Positions 16,217 to 24,913 of a stretch of DNA of 64,000 bases are shown here, piece by piece. Numbering within the stretch: the first letter of the stretch is position 1; every line of letters begins with the position of its first letter. The notes under the pieces are model-generated. The model did no database searches. It was not told the DNA's origin and was given only the letters and a program-made list of their open reading frames with translations. The stretch spans positions 155,294 to 219,293 of the forward strand of contig NZ_FNYE01000012.1 of assembly GCF_900108945.1 (NCBI RefSeq), written 5' to 3'. The position numbers were made by a program, and so were the translations under genes. Source of the stretch: Paraburkholderia diazotrophica (GTDB taxonomy: Bacteria; Pseudomonadota; Gammaproteobacteria; Burkholderiales; Burkholderiaceae).

Positions 16217-17133
16217 GCTGCCTCCTGTGCGACATCGAGGGGCGCATCGACGAGCGTGCGCAGCGTGCGATACCCCTTCTGCGCATAAGCATACGACGGC
16301 GCGACGGCGGGGTCCTGCTCCGCTTCGACGACGAGCCAGCCGCGATAACCGTGCCGCTTGAGCGTATCGATGATCGCGGGGAAATCGACGGCGCCATCGC
16401 CCGGCACCGTGAACGCACCCGCGATCACGGCATCGAGAAAGCTCCAGTTGCGATTGCGCGCGAGCTTCATCACGGCCGGGCGCACGTCCTTGCAATGCAC
16501 GTGACAGACGCGGCCGATATGTCTGTTCAGCACCGTCAGCGCATCGCCGCCCGCGAACGTAATGTGCCCCGCGTCGAACAGCAGGCCGACATCATCGCTC
16601 GTCAGTGCCATCAGGCGGTCGACGTCTGCGGGCGTTTCGACATACGCGCCCATGTGATGGTGATACGCGACGCGCACGCCCTTGCTCAACGTATAGCGCG
16701 CGAATTCGTCGAGGCGTTTCGCGTACGTGTTCCATTGCTCGTCCGTGAACAAGCGCGGACGCTGATAGAGCGGCAAGGGCGAGCCCTGTATCGTGTTGTG
16801 CACTTCGCCGTAGACCATCACGGTCGCGCCGTTTCTCGACAGCAGTTCCAGATGCGAATCGACGGCCTTGCATTCATCTTCGATGCTGCGGCTGAAGTCC
16901 GCGAGCCGCCCCGAATACCAGCCGGAGACGAGCGAGAGATCGTACTGCTTGAACAGCGCCTTCAGCGCCTCGGGCTCGCGCGGAAACTTGTTGCCGAGCT
17001 CGAACCCCTGATAGCCGATTTCGCGCCCTTCGGTCAGCGCGACTTCGAGCGGCGTCTCGCCGCCGAGCGACGGCAGATCGTCGTTCATCCACGACAGCGG
17101 ATTGATGCCGATGCGTACTTCGAACTGGCTCAT
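16213..17133 (-). CDS. iolE: Myo-inosose-2 dehydratase
   Basis: 306-residue TIM-barrel protein of the xylose isomerase-like/AP endonuclease 2 fold. It dehydrates 2-keto-myo-inositol to 3D-trihydroxycyclohexane-1,2-dione. Family features: IGINPLSWMNDDLPSLGG at the N-terminus, YHHHMGAYVETPADVDRLM, LLFDAGHITFAGGD and HCKDVR with metal ligands E, D, H, and the late WLVVEAEQDPAVAPSYAYAQ. The ten-base gap to iolD and the ATGA overlap with iolB indicate one transcript. Confidence 0.96.
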   Translation of the reverse strand: MSQFEVRIGINPLSWMNDDLPSLGGETPLEVALTEGREIGYQGFELGNKFPREPEALKALFKQYDLSLVSGWYSGRLADFSRSIEDECKAVDSHLELLSRNGATVMVYGEVHNTIQGSPLPLYQRPRLFTDEQWNTYAKRLDEFARYTLSKGVRVAYHHHMGAYVETPADVDRLMALTSDDVGLLFDAGHITFAGGDALTVLNRHIGRVCHVHCKDVRPAVMKLARNRNWSFLDAVIAGAFTVPGDGAVDFPAIIDTLKRHGYRGWLVVEAEQDPAVAPSYAYAQKGYRTLRTLVDAPLDVAQEAA

Positions 17134-17143
17134 GTGCGCTTCC

Positions 17144-19081
17144 TCATTGGTTGTCCCTGCCGCGCGCGTTCATGTGCGCGTCGTAGTCGGCGCGCGCGTC
17201 GCGCACGCCTTCGCGCGGCGACACTTCCGGAACGGCGACTTCCCACCACCAGCCGCCTTCGCCCGTGGTGCGCGCGGCGTCGGTATCGATACAGATCAGG
17301 TACGTGCGGTCCGCGGCACGCGCGCGCTGCATCGCGGCTTCGAGTTCCCGCACGTTGGCGACATGCTCGGCCTGCGCGCCCATCGCGCGCGCATGCGCGG
17401 CGAAATCGATGTTCGGCGCACCGGGCGCGCCTTGCACGCAGTCGTCGAACATATTGTTGAACGGCGCGCCGCCGCACGCCTGTTGCAGCCGGTTGATGCA
17501 GCCATAGCCGCGATTGTCGAGCACGACGACGATCAGCTTCGCGCCGAGCATCACCGAGGTCGCGATTTCGCTGTTCATCATCAGATAGCTGCCGTCGCCG
17601 ACCATCACGATCACTTCGCGCCCGGGCCGCGCGAGCTTCGCGCCGAGTCCGCCCGCGATCTCGTAGCCCATGCACGAGTAGCCATACTCGACGTGGTACG
17701 CGCCCGGCCGGCCCGCACGCCACAGCTTGTGCAGTTCGGCGGGCAGCGTGCCTGCCGCGCAGACGACGATGTCGTCCGTCGTCGAGCGCGCGCTCGAACG
17801 CTGGACGGCGCCGATTACGTCGGCATCGTAGGGGAGCGCATTGTCGGTTTGCGGCGCGTGCGTGAGCCTGTGTACGATGTCTCGCCATTCGTTCGCGCGC
17901 TGCTGGGCGCGCGCAGTCCACGATGCATCCGCTTGCCAGCCTTCGAGTTGCGACGTGATCGCTTCGAGCGCGAGACGCGCATCGGCTTGCACGATGCAGC
18001 CGCGATGCTTGAGACCATCGAACGCATTCGCGTTGATGCCGATCACCTGCGCCTGCGTGAAGAGCGTGTTCGAGCCCGTCGTGAAGTCCTGCAAGCGCGT
18101 GCCGACAGCGAGCACGCAATCGGCTTCGTGCGCAAGCTCGTTCGCACCCGGCGAACCCGTCACGCCGAGCGGACCGAGATTGAGCGGATCGTCCCACGCG
18201 AGCGCGCTCTTGCCCGCCTGCGTCTCCGCGACAGGAATGCCGTACGCGTGCGCAAACGCCTTCAGCGTGTCCGTTGCGCGGCCATACAGCACGCCGCCGC
18301 CCGCGACGATCATCGGACGCTTCGCGTTGCGCAGCACCAGCAGCGCATCGTCGATTTCACTCACGACGGGCGAGGGCGCATGCAGCTTCACGACGCGCGG
18401 CTCGAAAAACACAGCGGGGTAGTCGTAGGCGGTGGCCTGTATGTCTTGCGGCATCGCGAGCGTCACGGGACCGCACAGCGCGGCATCCGTCAGCACGCGA
18501 ATCGCGCGCGGCAACGCGTTGAGCAGTTGCGCCGGATGCACGATGCGATCGAAGTAGCGCGACACGGGCTTGAACGCATCGTTGGCCGAGATGCCGCCGT
18601 CGTGGAAGTCTTCGACCTGCTGCAACACCGGGTCTGGCGCGCGCGACACGAAGATATCGCCGGGCAGCAGCAGCACGGGCAAGCGGTTCACGTGCGCGAG
18701 CGCGGCTGCCGTGACGAGGTTCGTCGCGCCCGGGCCGATCGACGTCGTGACGGCCATCATCCGTCGGCGGAAATGTGCTTTCGCGAACGCGATCGCGCTG
18801 TGCGCCATCGCCTGCTCGTTGTGCGCGCGATACGTCGGCAGTTCGTGACGATGCTGATAGAGCGCTTCGCCGAGGCCCGCGACGTTGCCGTGCCCGAAGA
18901 TCGCGAACACGCCGCCGAAGAGTGGCTCGGTGCTCTCGCCGTCTTCCGTCTCGACGAGTTGCGCTGCGAGATAGCGGACGACGGCCTGCGCTGCCGTCAG
19001 ACGAATCGTGCCGTCCGCCGACACTTGCGCGGCCGCGTCGGACGAGGCCGCCACATCGTGATGCAACACGCGCTGATTCAT
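17144..19081 (-). CDS. iolD: 3D-(3,5/4)-trihydroxycyclohexane-1,2-dione acylhydrolase (decyclizing)
   Basis: 645-residue ThDP-dependent enzyme of the acetolactate synthase fold that opens the ring of the IolE product to give 5-deoxy-glucuronate. Order: N-terminal pyrimidine-binding domain (TAAQAVVRYLAAQLVE, FAIFGHGNVAGLGEAL), central domain (ALPRAIRVLTDAALCGPVTLAMPQDIQ, RPMIVAGGGVLYG), C-terminal diphosphate-binding domain with the GDGSYLMMNSE motif near residue 495. Start ATG at 19081 lies in an ATGA overlap with iolC. Third of the four catabolic genes in the left arm. Confidence 0.96.
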   Translation of the reverse strand: MNQRVLHHDVAASSDAAAQVSADGTIRLTAAQAVVRYLAAQLVETEDGESTEPLFGGVFAIFGHGNVAGLGEALYQHRHELPTYRAHNEQAMAHSAIAFAKAHFRRRMMAVTTSIGPGATNLVTAAALAHVNRLPVLLLPGDIFVSRAPDPVLQQVEDFHDGGISANDAFKPVSRYFDRIVHPAQLLNALPRAIRVLTDAALCGPVTLAMPQDIQATAYDYPAVFFEPRVVKLHAPSPVVSEIDDALLVLRNAKRPMIVAGGGVLYGRATDTLKAFAHAYGIPVAETQAGKSALAWDDPLNLGPLGVTGSPGANELAHEADCVLAVGTRLQDFTTGSNTLFTQAQVIGINANAFDGLKHRGCIVQADARLALEAITSQLEGWQADASWTARAQQRANEWRDIVHRLTHAPQTDNALPYDADVIGAVQRSSARSTTDDIVVCAAGTLPAELHKLWRAGRPGAYHVEYGYSCMGYEIAGGLGAKLARPGREVIVMVGDGSYLMMNSEIATSVMLGAKLIVVVLDNRGYGCINRLQQACGGAPFNNMFDDCVQGAPGAPNIDFAAHARAMGAQAEHVANVRELEAAMQRARAADRTYLICIDTDAARTTGEGGWWWEVAVPEVSPREGVRDARADYDAHMNARGRDNQ

Positions 19082-21117
19082 GCCACCTGCTCCTGATGAA
19101 CGTTACGCGGCGAAGCCGCATTCGACGTGCCACCTGCGCCAGCCGTCGCGCGCGAATCGCGCCACGACTGGATCAGCGTTTCGAATGTGCGGCGCACGCG
19201 AGCGATCAATTCGTCGTCGCCGATCTGGCCCGCGAGCCACGCCTGGCTCGGCTCGTGGAAGATCGTGCGGCCGACCGTGAAGCCCTTGCACGTCGTCGAT
19301 TGCGCGGCCGAGCGGAAGCCTTCGATCATCTGCTCGACAGGCGCCGACAGGCCGAGCAGCACCACGCCGCGGCAGTACGGATCGCGTTCGTGGATGAGCG
19401 CATCGACAGCTTGCCACTGCGACGCTTCCATCGGTTCGAGCTTCCACCACTCCGGATAGATGCCGATGTTGTAGAGGCGCTTCAACGCGCGAAACACGAT
19501 GTCGGGTCCCGCAGGCAGATGAGGCAGGTGTTTCGGCGGAATCACTTCGAGCAGCAGTTCGTGGCCGGATTCCTGCACGGCGTCATAGAGCGAACGAAGC
19601 TGCGCTTCCTGTTCGATGCGCTGCTCGATCGGCTCGTCGGGATGGAACTGAACAAGGCACTTCACCACGTGCTCACGCGGCCAGCTCGTGAGCGTCGTGC
19701 CGACGGAGCGCCCGTGATCGAACACGAGCGGCACCGAGCCCGGCAGTTCGACGGGTCGGCCGATCCACCAGCCGCGTCCCGTCGCTTCGTTGAGCGCATC
19801 CTGGCCGTAGCGATCGTCGATCAACACACCGATGCGGCCCTGCAAGCCGAGCGCCTGTTCCGTCTGCTTGACGGCTTCGACGAACAGGCTCTTCAGCTTC
19901 GAAATGCACGCGGGGTCCGCACCGGTTTGCTGCGCGAGTTCGAAGAATTGATTGCGATGATCGAACGCGAAGCCGAGCACTTCATTCCAAGCCGTGCGCG
20001 CGGGCGTCACGCGATGCAGTCGCGCAAGCGTCGCGTCGCGATCGGGGCGGCGCATGCGTGCGGGGTCCGCTTTCGCTTCGCGCAGGAAGTAGTCGAGTTC
20101 GGCGGGCGTCGGCATGGCGGGCGCGCAGCCGTGACGCGACACGACGAGCGCACCGCTCGCATTCGCGGCGCTCGCGCACGCTTCGAGCGGCTGATCGCGC
20201 AGCCAGCCCGACAGAAAGCCCGACGCGAACGCATCGCCTGCGCCGAGCACGTTCAGCACTTCGACTTCGACGCCGCCGTGAATCGGCGCATCGTCGATCG
20301 AAGCGGGCACGTCGCCGTCGATGATCTGGCAGCCGAGCGGCCCGCGCTTCACGACGAGCGTCGCGGGCGTCACGTTGCGCACTTGCACGAGCGATTCGAT
20401 CAGCGAGTCCTTGCCGCCCGCGATGCGAAATTCTTCTTCCGTACCGATCACGAGATCGAAGAGGGGCAGGATGCCTTGAATGTGCGCGCTCACGCTGTCG
20501 TTCGCGATGAAGCGCGTCTCGCCATCGGCCTTGCCTGTCAGACCCCACAGCACAGGCCGATAGTCGATGTCGAGCACGGTGCGCACGTCGTTGCGGCGCG
20601 CGTAATCCAACGCGCGGCGGCTCGTGCGGTTCACCTGTTCCGTCGAGAAGTGCGTGCCCGTAATGAGCAGCGCTTTCGACGACGCAATGTACGCCTCGTC
20701 GAAATCGGCTTCATCGACGGCCATGTCCGCGCAGTTCTCGCGATAGAAGATTAGCGGAAACGTGTCGCGGTCTTTCAGGCCGAGCAGCACGAGCGCGGTG
20801 AGCCGCTCGTGATCGACGCGCACGTGGCTGACGTCGCAGCCTTCCTTCGTGAGTGTTTCGGTGAGAAAGCGGCCCATGTGGTCGTCGCCGACGCGCGCGA
20901 GCATCGACGCGTTCAGGCCGAGCCGCGCGCAGCCGAACGCGATGTTCGCCGATGAGCCGCCCAGATATTTCGCGAAGCTCGCGACGTCTTCGAGCCGCGA
21001 GCCGATCTGCTGCGCGTACAGATCGACGGCGAGCCGGCCGAGGCAGACGATGTCGCGGCTGCGTCCCGCCGCGAAGCGGCTCGCGCTGTTGGCGTTGGGT
21101 GTGCTGGTGATAGCCAT
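19078..21117 (-). CDS. iolC: IolC fusion: 5-dehydro-2-deoxygluconokinase plus DUF2090 aldolase-like domain
   Basis: 679-residue two-domain protein. Residues about 20-335 are a PfkB sugar kinase (DIVCLGRLAVDLYAQQIGSRLEDV, LGGSSANIAFGCARLGL, catalytic GAGD with Asp295), phosphorylating 5-dehydro-2-deoxy-D-gluconate. Residues about 370-665 are a DUF2090 domain (class I aldolase-like TIM barrel), which in this family is proposed to do the IolJ step, splitting the phosphorylated product. Bacillus has two separate genes. Start at the ATG at 21117 with AGGAC upstream, eight codons inside the longest frame. Last bases overlap iolD. Kinase call is secure; aldolase role is inferred from family context. 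Confidence 0.94.
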   Translation of the reverse strand: MAITSTPNANSASRFAAGRSRDIVCLGRLAVDLYAQQIGSRLEDVASFAKYLGGSSANIAFGCARLGLNASMLARVGDDHMGRFLTETLTKEGCDVSHVRVDHERLTALVLLGLKDRDTFPLIFYRENCADMAVDEADFDEAYIASSKALLITGTHFSTEQVNRTSRRALDYARRNDVRTVLDIDYRPVLWGLTGKADGETRFIANDSVSAHIQGILPLFDLVIGTEEEFRIAGGKDSLIESLVQVRNVTPATLVVKRGPLGCQIIDGDVPASIDDAPIHGGVEVEVLNVLGAGDAFASGFLSGWLRDQPLEACASAANASGALVVSRHGCAPAMPTPAELDYFLREAKADPARMRRPDRDATLARLHRVTPARTAWNEVLGFAFDHRNQFFELAQQTGADPACISKLKSLFVEAVKQTEQALGLQGRIGVLIDDRYGQDALNEATGRGWWIGRPVELPGSVPLVFDHGRSVGTTLTSWPREHVVKCLVQFHPDEPIEQRIEQEAQLRSLYDAVQESGHELLLEVIPPKHLPHLPAGPDIVFRALKRLYNIGIYPEWWKLEPMEASQWQAVDALIHERDPYCRGVVLLGLSAPVEQMIEGFRSAAQSTTCKGFTVGRTIFHEPSQAWLAGQIGDDELIARVRRTFETLIQSWRDSRATAGAGGTSNAASPRNVHQEQVA

Positions 21118-21183
21118 AGGTATGTCCTGAGTGTGGTGCACGCAGCGAGAAGGGCGTAGCGATGCAGCGGCAAGCCGCGTGAA

Positions 21184-21987
21184 TCAGATCGTCGCGCCTT
21201 CCAGTTCGCTGATCATCTTCTGCATTTCGGCGCCGCCCGCCATCATGTCGAGCACTTCGTCCTTCGTGATGGTTTCCTTCGTGTAGGTACCCATCGACTT
21301 GCCGCGATTGAGCAGCGTGAACGAATCGCCGATCGGATACGCGTGGTGCACGTTGTGCGTGATGAAAATCACGGAGATGCCTTTCGCGCGCGCCTTGTGG
21401 ATCAGCTTCAGCACGTTGAAGCTCTGCTTCACGCCGAGTGCCGCCGTCGGTTCGTCGAGGATCAGCACGCGCGCGCCGAAGTGAATCGCGCGCGCAATGG
21501 CGAGACATTGCCGCTCGCCGCCCGACATCGTGCCGATCGGCTGATGCGGATCGCGCACCATGATGCCCATTTCGGCGAGCTTGTCGCGTGCGATGCGCGC
21601 GCTCGTGTCGAGATCCATCACGTTGACGAGACCGAAGAGCTTCTTCTGCGGCTCGCGTCCCATGAAGAAGTTGCGCGCGACAGAGAGCAGCGGCACGAGC
21701 GCGAGATCCTGATACACGGTCGCGATGCCGAGGTCGAGCGCGTCGCTCGGCGATTCGAAAATCACCTTCTTGCCGTCCACCAGGTAGTCGCCGGACGAGG
21801 GCTGGTGCACACCCGCGAGCGTCTTGATGAGCGTCGACTTGCCCGCGCCGTTGTCGCCGAGCAGGCAGTGCACTTCACCGCGCTTCAACCGCAGTGTGAC
21901 GCCCGAGAGCGCGATCACCTTGCCGAAATACTTGCTGACGTTTTCGAGCGACAGAATAATGTCGTCTTGCTTGAGAGTGTCGGACAT
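21184..21987 (-). CDS. Sugar (probable inositol) ABC importer ATPase, single domain
   Basis: 267-residue ATPase of the FrcA-like single-domain sugar ABC group. Complete motifs: GDNGAGKST (Walker A), YQDLALVPLLSVARNFFMGRE (Q-loop), MSGGERQCLAIARA (signature), VLILDEPTAALG (Walker B) and ITHNVHHAYPIGD (H-loop). Most sugar importers of this class use a duplicated ATPase; one-domain versions act as homodimers. It lies between the permease and iolC on the same strand, so inositol is the likely cargo. Confidence 0.93.
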   Translation of the reverse strand: MSDTLKQDDIILSLENVSKYFGKVIALSGVTLRLKRGEVHCLLGDNGAGKSTLIKTLAGVHQPSSGDYLVDGKKVIFESPSDALDLGIATVYQDLALVPLLSVARNFFMGREPQKKLFGLVNVMDLDTSARIARDKLAEMGIMVRDPHQPIGTMSGGERQCLAIARAIHFGARVLILDEPTAALGVKQSFNVLKLIHKARAKGISVIFITHNVHHAYPIGDSFTLLNRGKSMGTYTKETITKDEVLDMMAGGAEMQKMISELEGATI

Positions 21988-22067
21988 GGCCGTTTCCTCG
22001 TGTCGGATGCGTGTCTATCGCACGTCTGGTGCGATGGCGTGATTACGATTGCAAGGTCACGGCCGTG

Positions 22068-23258
22068 TCACGATTGGGACACGCGGCGGCGCACATAGTG
22101 GTTGAACAGCACCGCGATCAGCAGCATCACGCCGAGGAACACGCGGAACCAGTCGGAACTGACATTCGTATAGGTGATGCCGATCTGCACGACGCCGAAG
22201 ATCAGCGCGCCGAAGCAGGCGCCCACTACCGAGCCATAACCGCCCGTCAGCAGCGTGCCGCCGATCACCGCGGCGATGATCGCCTCGAACTCCTTTTGCA
22301 GGCCACGGTCGGCGGCAGCCGAGCCGATGTCGCACACTTGCAGCACGGCGAACAGGCACGAGCAGAAGGCCGTCAGCACGAAGAGTGAAATCTTAACGCG
22401 GCGCACGGGAACGCCAACGTTCTTCGCGGCGTTCGCATCGCCGCCGACCGCGAGCATCCAGTTGCCGTAACGCGTCTTCGCGAGCACGAATGCGCAGATG
22501 GCAGCGAGCCCGAACCACCACAGCAGCACTTTCGGAATGCCCGGCACGAGCGGCTGGCCGTTGTCGAGCAGCGAGCCGATGCCCATATGCGCGAGGCTCG
22601 TGAAGAGGGCGTGCAGCGCGACGCCATGGAACAGGAAGTTCGTCACAGGGTCGGCCTGCGCGAGATCGCCGACACCCGAGATGATCGTGCGGTCTGCGAC
22701 CATGATCGACAGCGCGAGTGTCAGGCCACGCAGGATGAACAGGAACGCGAGCGTCACGATGAACGACGGCAGACGCGTGCGCATCACCAGGTAGCCGTTC
22801 AATGCGCCGAGCGCCATCGATCCGGCGAACGCGAACACGATCGCGGCCCAGATCGGCCAGTGAAAATAGACGGCGGGTATCGCGACCATCATGCCGGCAA
22901 AACCGATCATCGAACCGATGGACAGATCGAACTCGCCCGCGATCATCAGCAGACAGGCGCCGACGGCGAGAATGCCCAGATACGCGGACACCTGCGACCA
23001 GTTCATCACGCCATCGAGATTGAACATGCCCGAGCCGCTCGCGCCGATCGCGAACACGAGGAACACGAGCACGGTGCCGGAAATCGCGGCGAATTCCGGC
23101 CGGTTCAGCAGATGTCCGAAGAACGATTCCTTTCTGATTCGCTCATCGGCCGCCGATGCCGGGACCGACTGCGACGATTGCGACGATTGCGACGATTGCG
23201 CGTCGTTGTCCGCCGCGTCGTGACCATGCGAAGGAAAGTGTTTGCCGGCTACGCCCAT
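22068..23258 (-). CDS. Sugar (probable inositol) ABC importer permease
   Basis: 396-residue inner-membrane permease of the RbsC/FrcB family with about ten membrane segments. Family stretches: LAVGACLLMIAGEFDLSIGSMIGFAGM, GALNGYLVMRTRLPSFIVTLAFLFILRGLTL, VLAKTRYGNWMLAVGGDANAAKNVGVPV and AIIAAVIGGTLLTGGYGSVVGA. The start at 23258 is set by AAGGAG placed five bases upstream. The N-terminal cytoplasmic tail holds a SSQ repeat (three 9-bp units at 23171-23197). Near its stop the gene is 80 bases from the ATPase gene. Confidence 0.94.
   Translation of the reverse strand: MGVAGKHFPSHGHDAADNDAQSSQSSQSSQSVPASAADERIRKESFFGHLLNRPEFAAISGTVLVFLVFAIGASGSGMFNLDGVMNWSQVSAYLGILAVGACLLMIAGEFDLSIGSMIGFAGMMVAIPAVYFHWPIWAAIVFAFAGSMALGALNGYLVMRTRLPSFIVTLAFLFILRGLTLALSIMVADRTIISGVGDLAQADPVTNFLFHGVALHALFTSLAHMGIGSLLDNGQPLVPGIPKVLLWWFGLAAICAFVLAKTRYGNWMLAVGGDANAAKNVGVPVRRVKISLFVLTAFCSCLFAVLQVCDIGSAAADRGLQKEFEAIIAAVIGGTLLTGGYGSVVGACFGALIFGVVQIGITYTNVSSDWFRVFLGVMLLIAVLFNHYVRRRVSQS
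23171..23197. repeat. 9-bp tandem repeat, three exact units, in permease N-terminus
   Basis: GCGACGATT three times in tandem, encoding an SSQSSQSSQ run on the minus strand. In frame, in a tail that precedes the first membrane segment. Confidence 0.9.
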
Positions 23259-23589
23259 GATGTCTCCTTTGTGGACTCGAGTCGGTGCTTGAGCGCCTCG
23301 CCCGGGTCCCATGCAAGCAATTGCGGTCGACGGTAGTGGGTGCGTGAGCGCCTGCTGCCGTCACATGCACGATAGTTGCTGATACCCGGCCTTGCTGCGC
23401 GGTTCACTCGTGAGAGTGGGGAGAGTGCGCAGAAGGCCGGTCAATCTCGCGGTCGGGCGCCCGACGATGGCGGCTGCAAGCTCGCACGCGAATCGCGAAG
23501 TGCAAAAGTGCGAAGTGCAAGAGGCCGCCGGGGTCGCGCACTGGCTGGCGCGCCCGGTACCGCGTATGACCAGGTAAAAGGTCAGTCGA
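23259..23589. other. 331-base gap between permease and binding-protein genes
   Basis: No supported gene. It contains a 14-bp perfect palindrome GTCGGGCGCCCGAC (23452-23465) and an 11-bp direct repeat GCGAAGTGCAA (23495-23505 and 23510-23520). In importer operons a gap after the binding-protein gene often carries an mRNA-stabilising structure that lowers downstream expression; no clear T-tailed hairpin is seen here. Confidence 0.6.
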
Positions 23590-24642
23590 TTAGCGGTACT
23601 GGCCCGCGTACTTGACGACCGTGTCGATATTCGCCTTCGTGATGAAACCGGGACCGGAGCGGATGTTCTTCGGCCCATACGACGGCTCGAGGCCATACGT
23701 TTGCATGCGCGCCTTGAACTTCGGATTGGCTTCCAGGCTCTGCCTGATCTTCGCGGGGTCGGTCGTGTGTTCCTTCTTCACGATCGCGAGCACGGCGACG
23801 GGGATATAGCCCTGCAGATACGGTTGCTGGTCGATCGCAAACGCAATCGTGCCGTTCTGGATGCCCTTCGCGATGTCATCCGAGAAGTCGAACGTGCAGA
23901 AATAGATCTTGCCCGCGAGGCCCATCTGCTGCACGGCCTTCAACGACGCGGACGCAGGCGTCGGGCCGAGCGTCAGGATCGCGCCCGTGTTCGGATGGTT
24001 GCGCAGATACGCGCTCACCTTCGACTGGATTTCGGTCGGGTCCTGGCCGGAATCGATCGTCGAGCTCTTGTAGTTCACGCCGAGCGCATCGGCAAAGCCA
24101 CGGCAGCGCTCGAACGAAACGGCGTTCGTCGCGAAGTGGTTCACACACAGGAACGATTTCACGCCCGCTGCCTTCGCCTTTTCGCCCGCCGCCTTGCCCG
24201 CGACGTATTCGGGCTGGCCGATGTGCATGATCGCGCCAAGCTTCTCGCTTTGCTCTTCCGTGCCGGAATTGATCGTGACGAGCGGAATCTTCTTCGCCGT
24301 GACCTTGCCGATCGAACTCTTCAACACGTCGAAGTCGGCGATCGTGACAATCACGCCGTCGTAATTGCGCGCCGCCGATTGCTCGATCAGGCGCGACATG
24401 TCGGCGATGTCGCCGTTGGGCGGATTGCGGTAGTCGGTTTCGACGTTGAAATCCTCGTCGGCCTGCTTGATCGCATTCTTGATCGTGTTCCACCACGAAT
24501 CGGAGTCCGGCGCGTGACTGATCAGCACAAAGTGAGCGTCGGCCGCCTGTGCCGCCGGCGCTGTCATCGCGCCGATGCCCGCCGCCAGCGTAATGGCGGC
24601 TGCCAGAACCTTGAACGAAGCCTTGCCCTTGCAAAGTCTCAT
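23590..24642 (-). CDS. Sugar (probable inositol) ABC importer periplasmic binding protein
   Basis: 350-residue solute-binding protein of the RbsB/periplasmic-binding-protein type 1 family. A Sec signal peptide occupies about residues 1-34 (MRLCKGKASFKVLAAAITLAAG, cleavage near AQA-ADAHF). The mature part has HFVLISHAPDSDSWWNTIKNAIKQA, GVIVTIADFDVL, ITLGPTPASASLKAVQQMG and FAIDQQPYLQGY. ATG at 24642 is preceded by GGTGGAG. First gene of the left arm and therefore closest to the divergent control region; inositol as ligand is inferred from the cluster. Confidence 0.94.
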   Translation of the reverse strand: MRLCKGKASFKVLAAAITLAAGIGAMTAPAAQAADAHFVLISHAPDSDSWWNTIKNAIKQADEDFNVETDYRNPPNGDIADMSRLIEQSAARNYDGVIVTIADFDVLKSSIGKVTAKKIPLVTINSGTEEQSEKLGAIMHIGQPEYVAGKAAGEKAKAAGVKSFLCVNHFATNAVSFERCRGFADALGVNYKSSTIDSGQDPTEIQSKVSAYLRNHPNTGAILTLGPTPASASLKAVQQMGLAGKIYFCTFDFSDDIAKGIQNGTIAFAIDQQPYLQGYIPVAVLAIVKKEHTTDPAKIRQSLEANPKFKARMQTYGLEPSYGPKNIRSGPGFITKANIDTVVKYAGQYR

Positions 24643-24913
24643 TGTCTCCACCTTTCTCGGTCTGTTCGTTTTTGAGGGGAGCGTCTGACGCTTTGCGAGG
24701 TATGCCGGCTCGCCGTTGCGTCATCGCTCAGGACCAAGAGTAGGCCAACTTTTCGAGAGTTGCAATGAAAATTTCATGTCAAAGAAAAATGGAAAATCCA
24801 TTCCATTTGCTTTCGGTTATGCCTATACTCGGCATCGTCGGGACAGCGCGTCGAGGTTGCCGCGAACGCTTGCGGCGCGGTTTTGCGTTGCAAAAAGCAC
24901 AGAGGTCAGAACC
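24643..24913. promoter_or_regulatory. Divergent control region of the inositol cluster
   Basis: 271 bases between the binding-protein gene and the RpiR regulator. The middle is AT-rich against a GC-rich background. It holds an exact TTGACA on the minus strand (24782-24777), a 13-bp palindrome ATGAAAATTTCAT (24765-24777), GGAA-N6-TTCC (24791-24804) and a plus-strand TATACT (24824-24829). Together these fit face-to-face promoters under one repressor. Confidence 0.65.
24791..24804. promoter_or_regulatory. Predicted IolR/RpiR operator, GGAA-N6-TTCC
   Basis: GGAAAATCCATTCC matches the GGAA-N6-TTCC form that I recall for the RpiR-type inositol repressor IolR of Sinorhizobium meliloti. It lies just upstream of the presumed -10 (TATACT, 24824-24829) for the regulator gene and nine bases from the minus-strand -35 TTGACA of the binding-protein gene, so one bound repressor could shut both arms. 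Confidence 0.55.

Noticed and set aside
16217..16495. N-terminal extension of iolB
   Set aside because: Lies within iolE in another frame; ATGA junction gives the real start.
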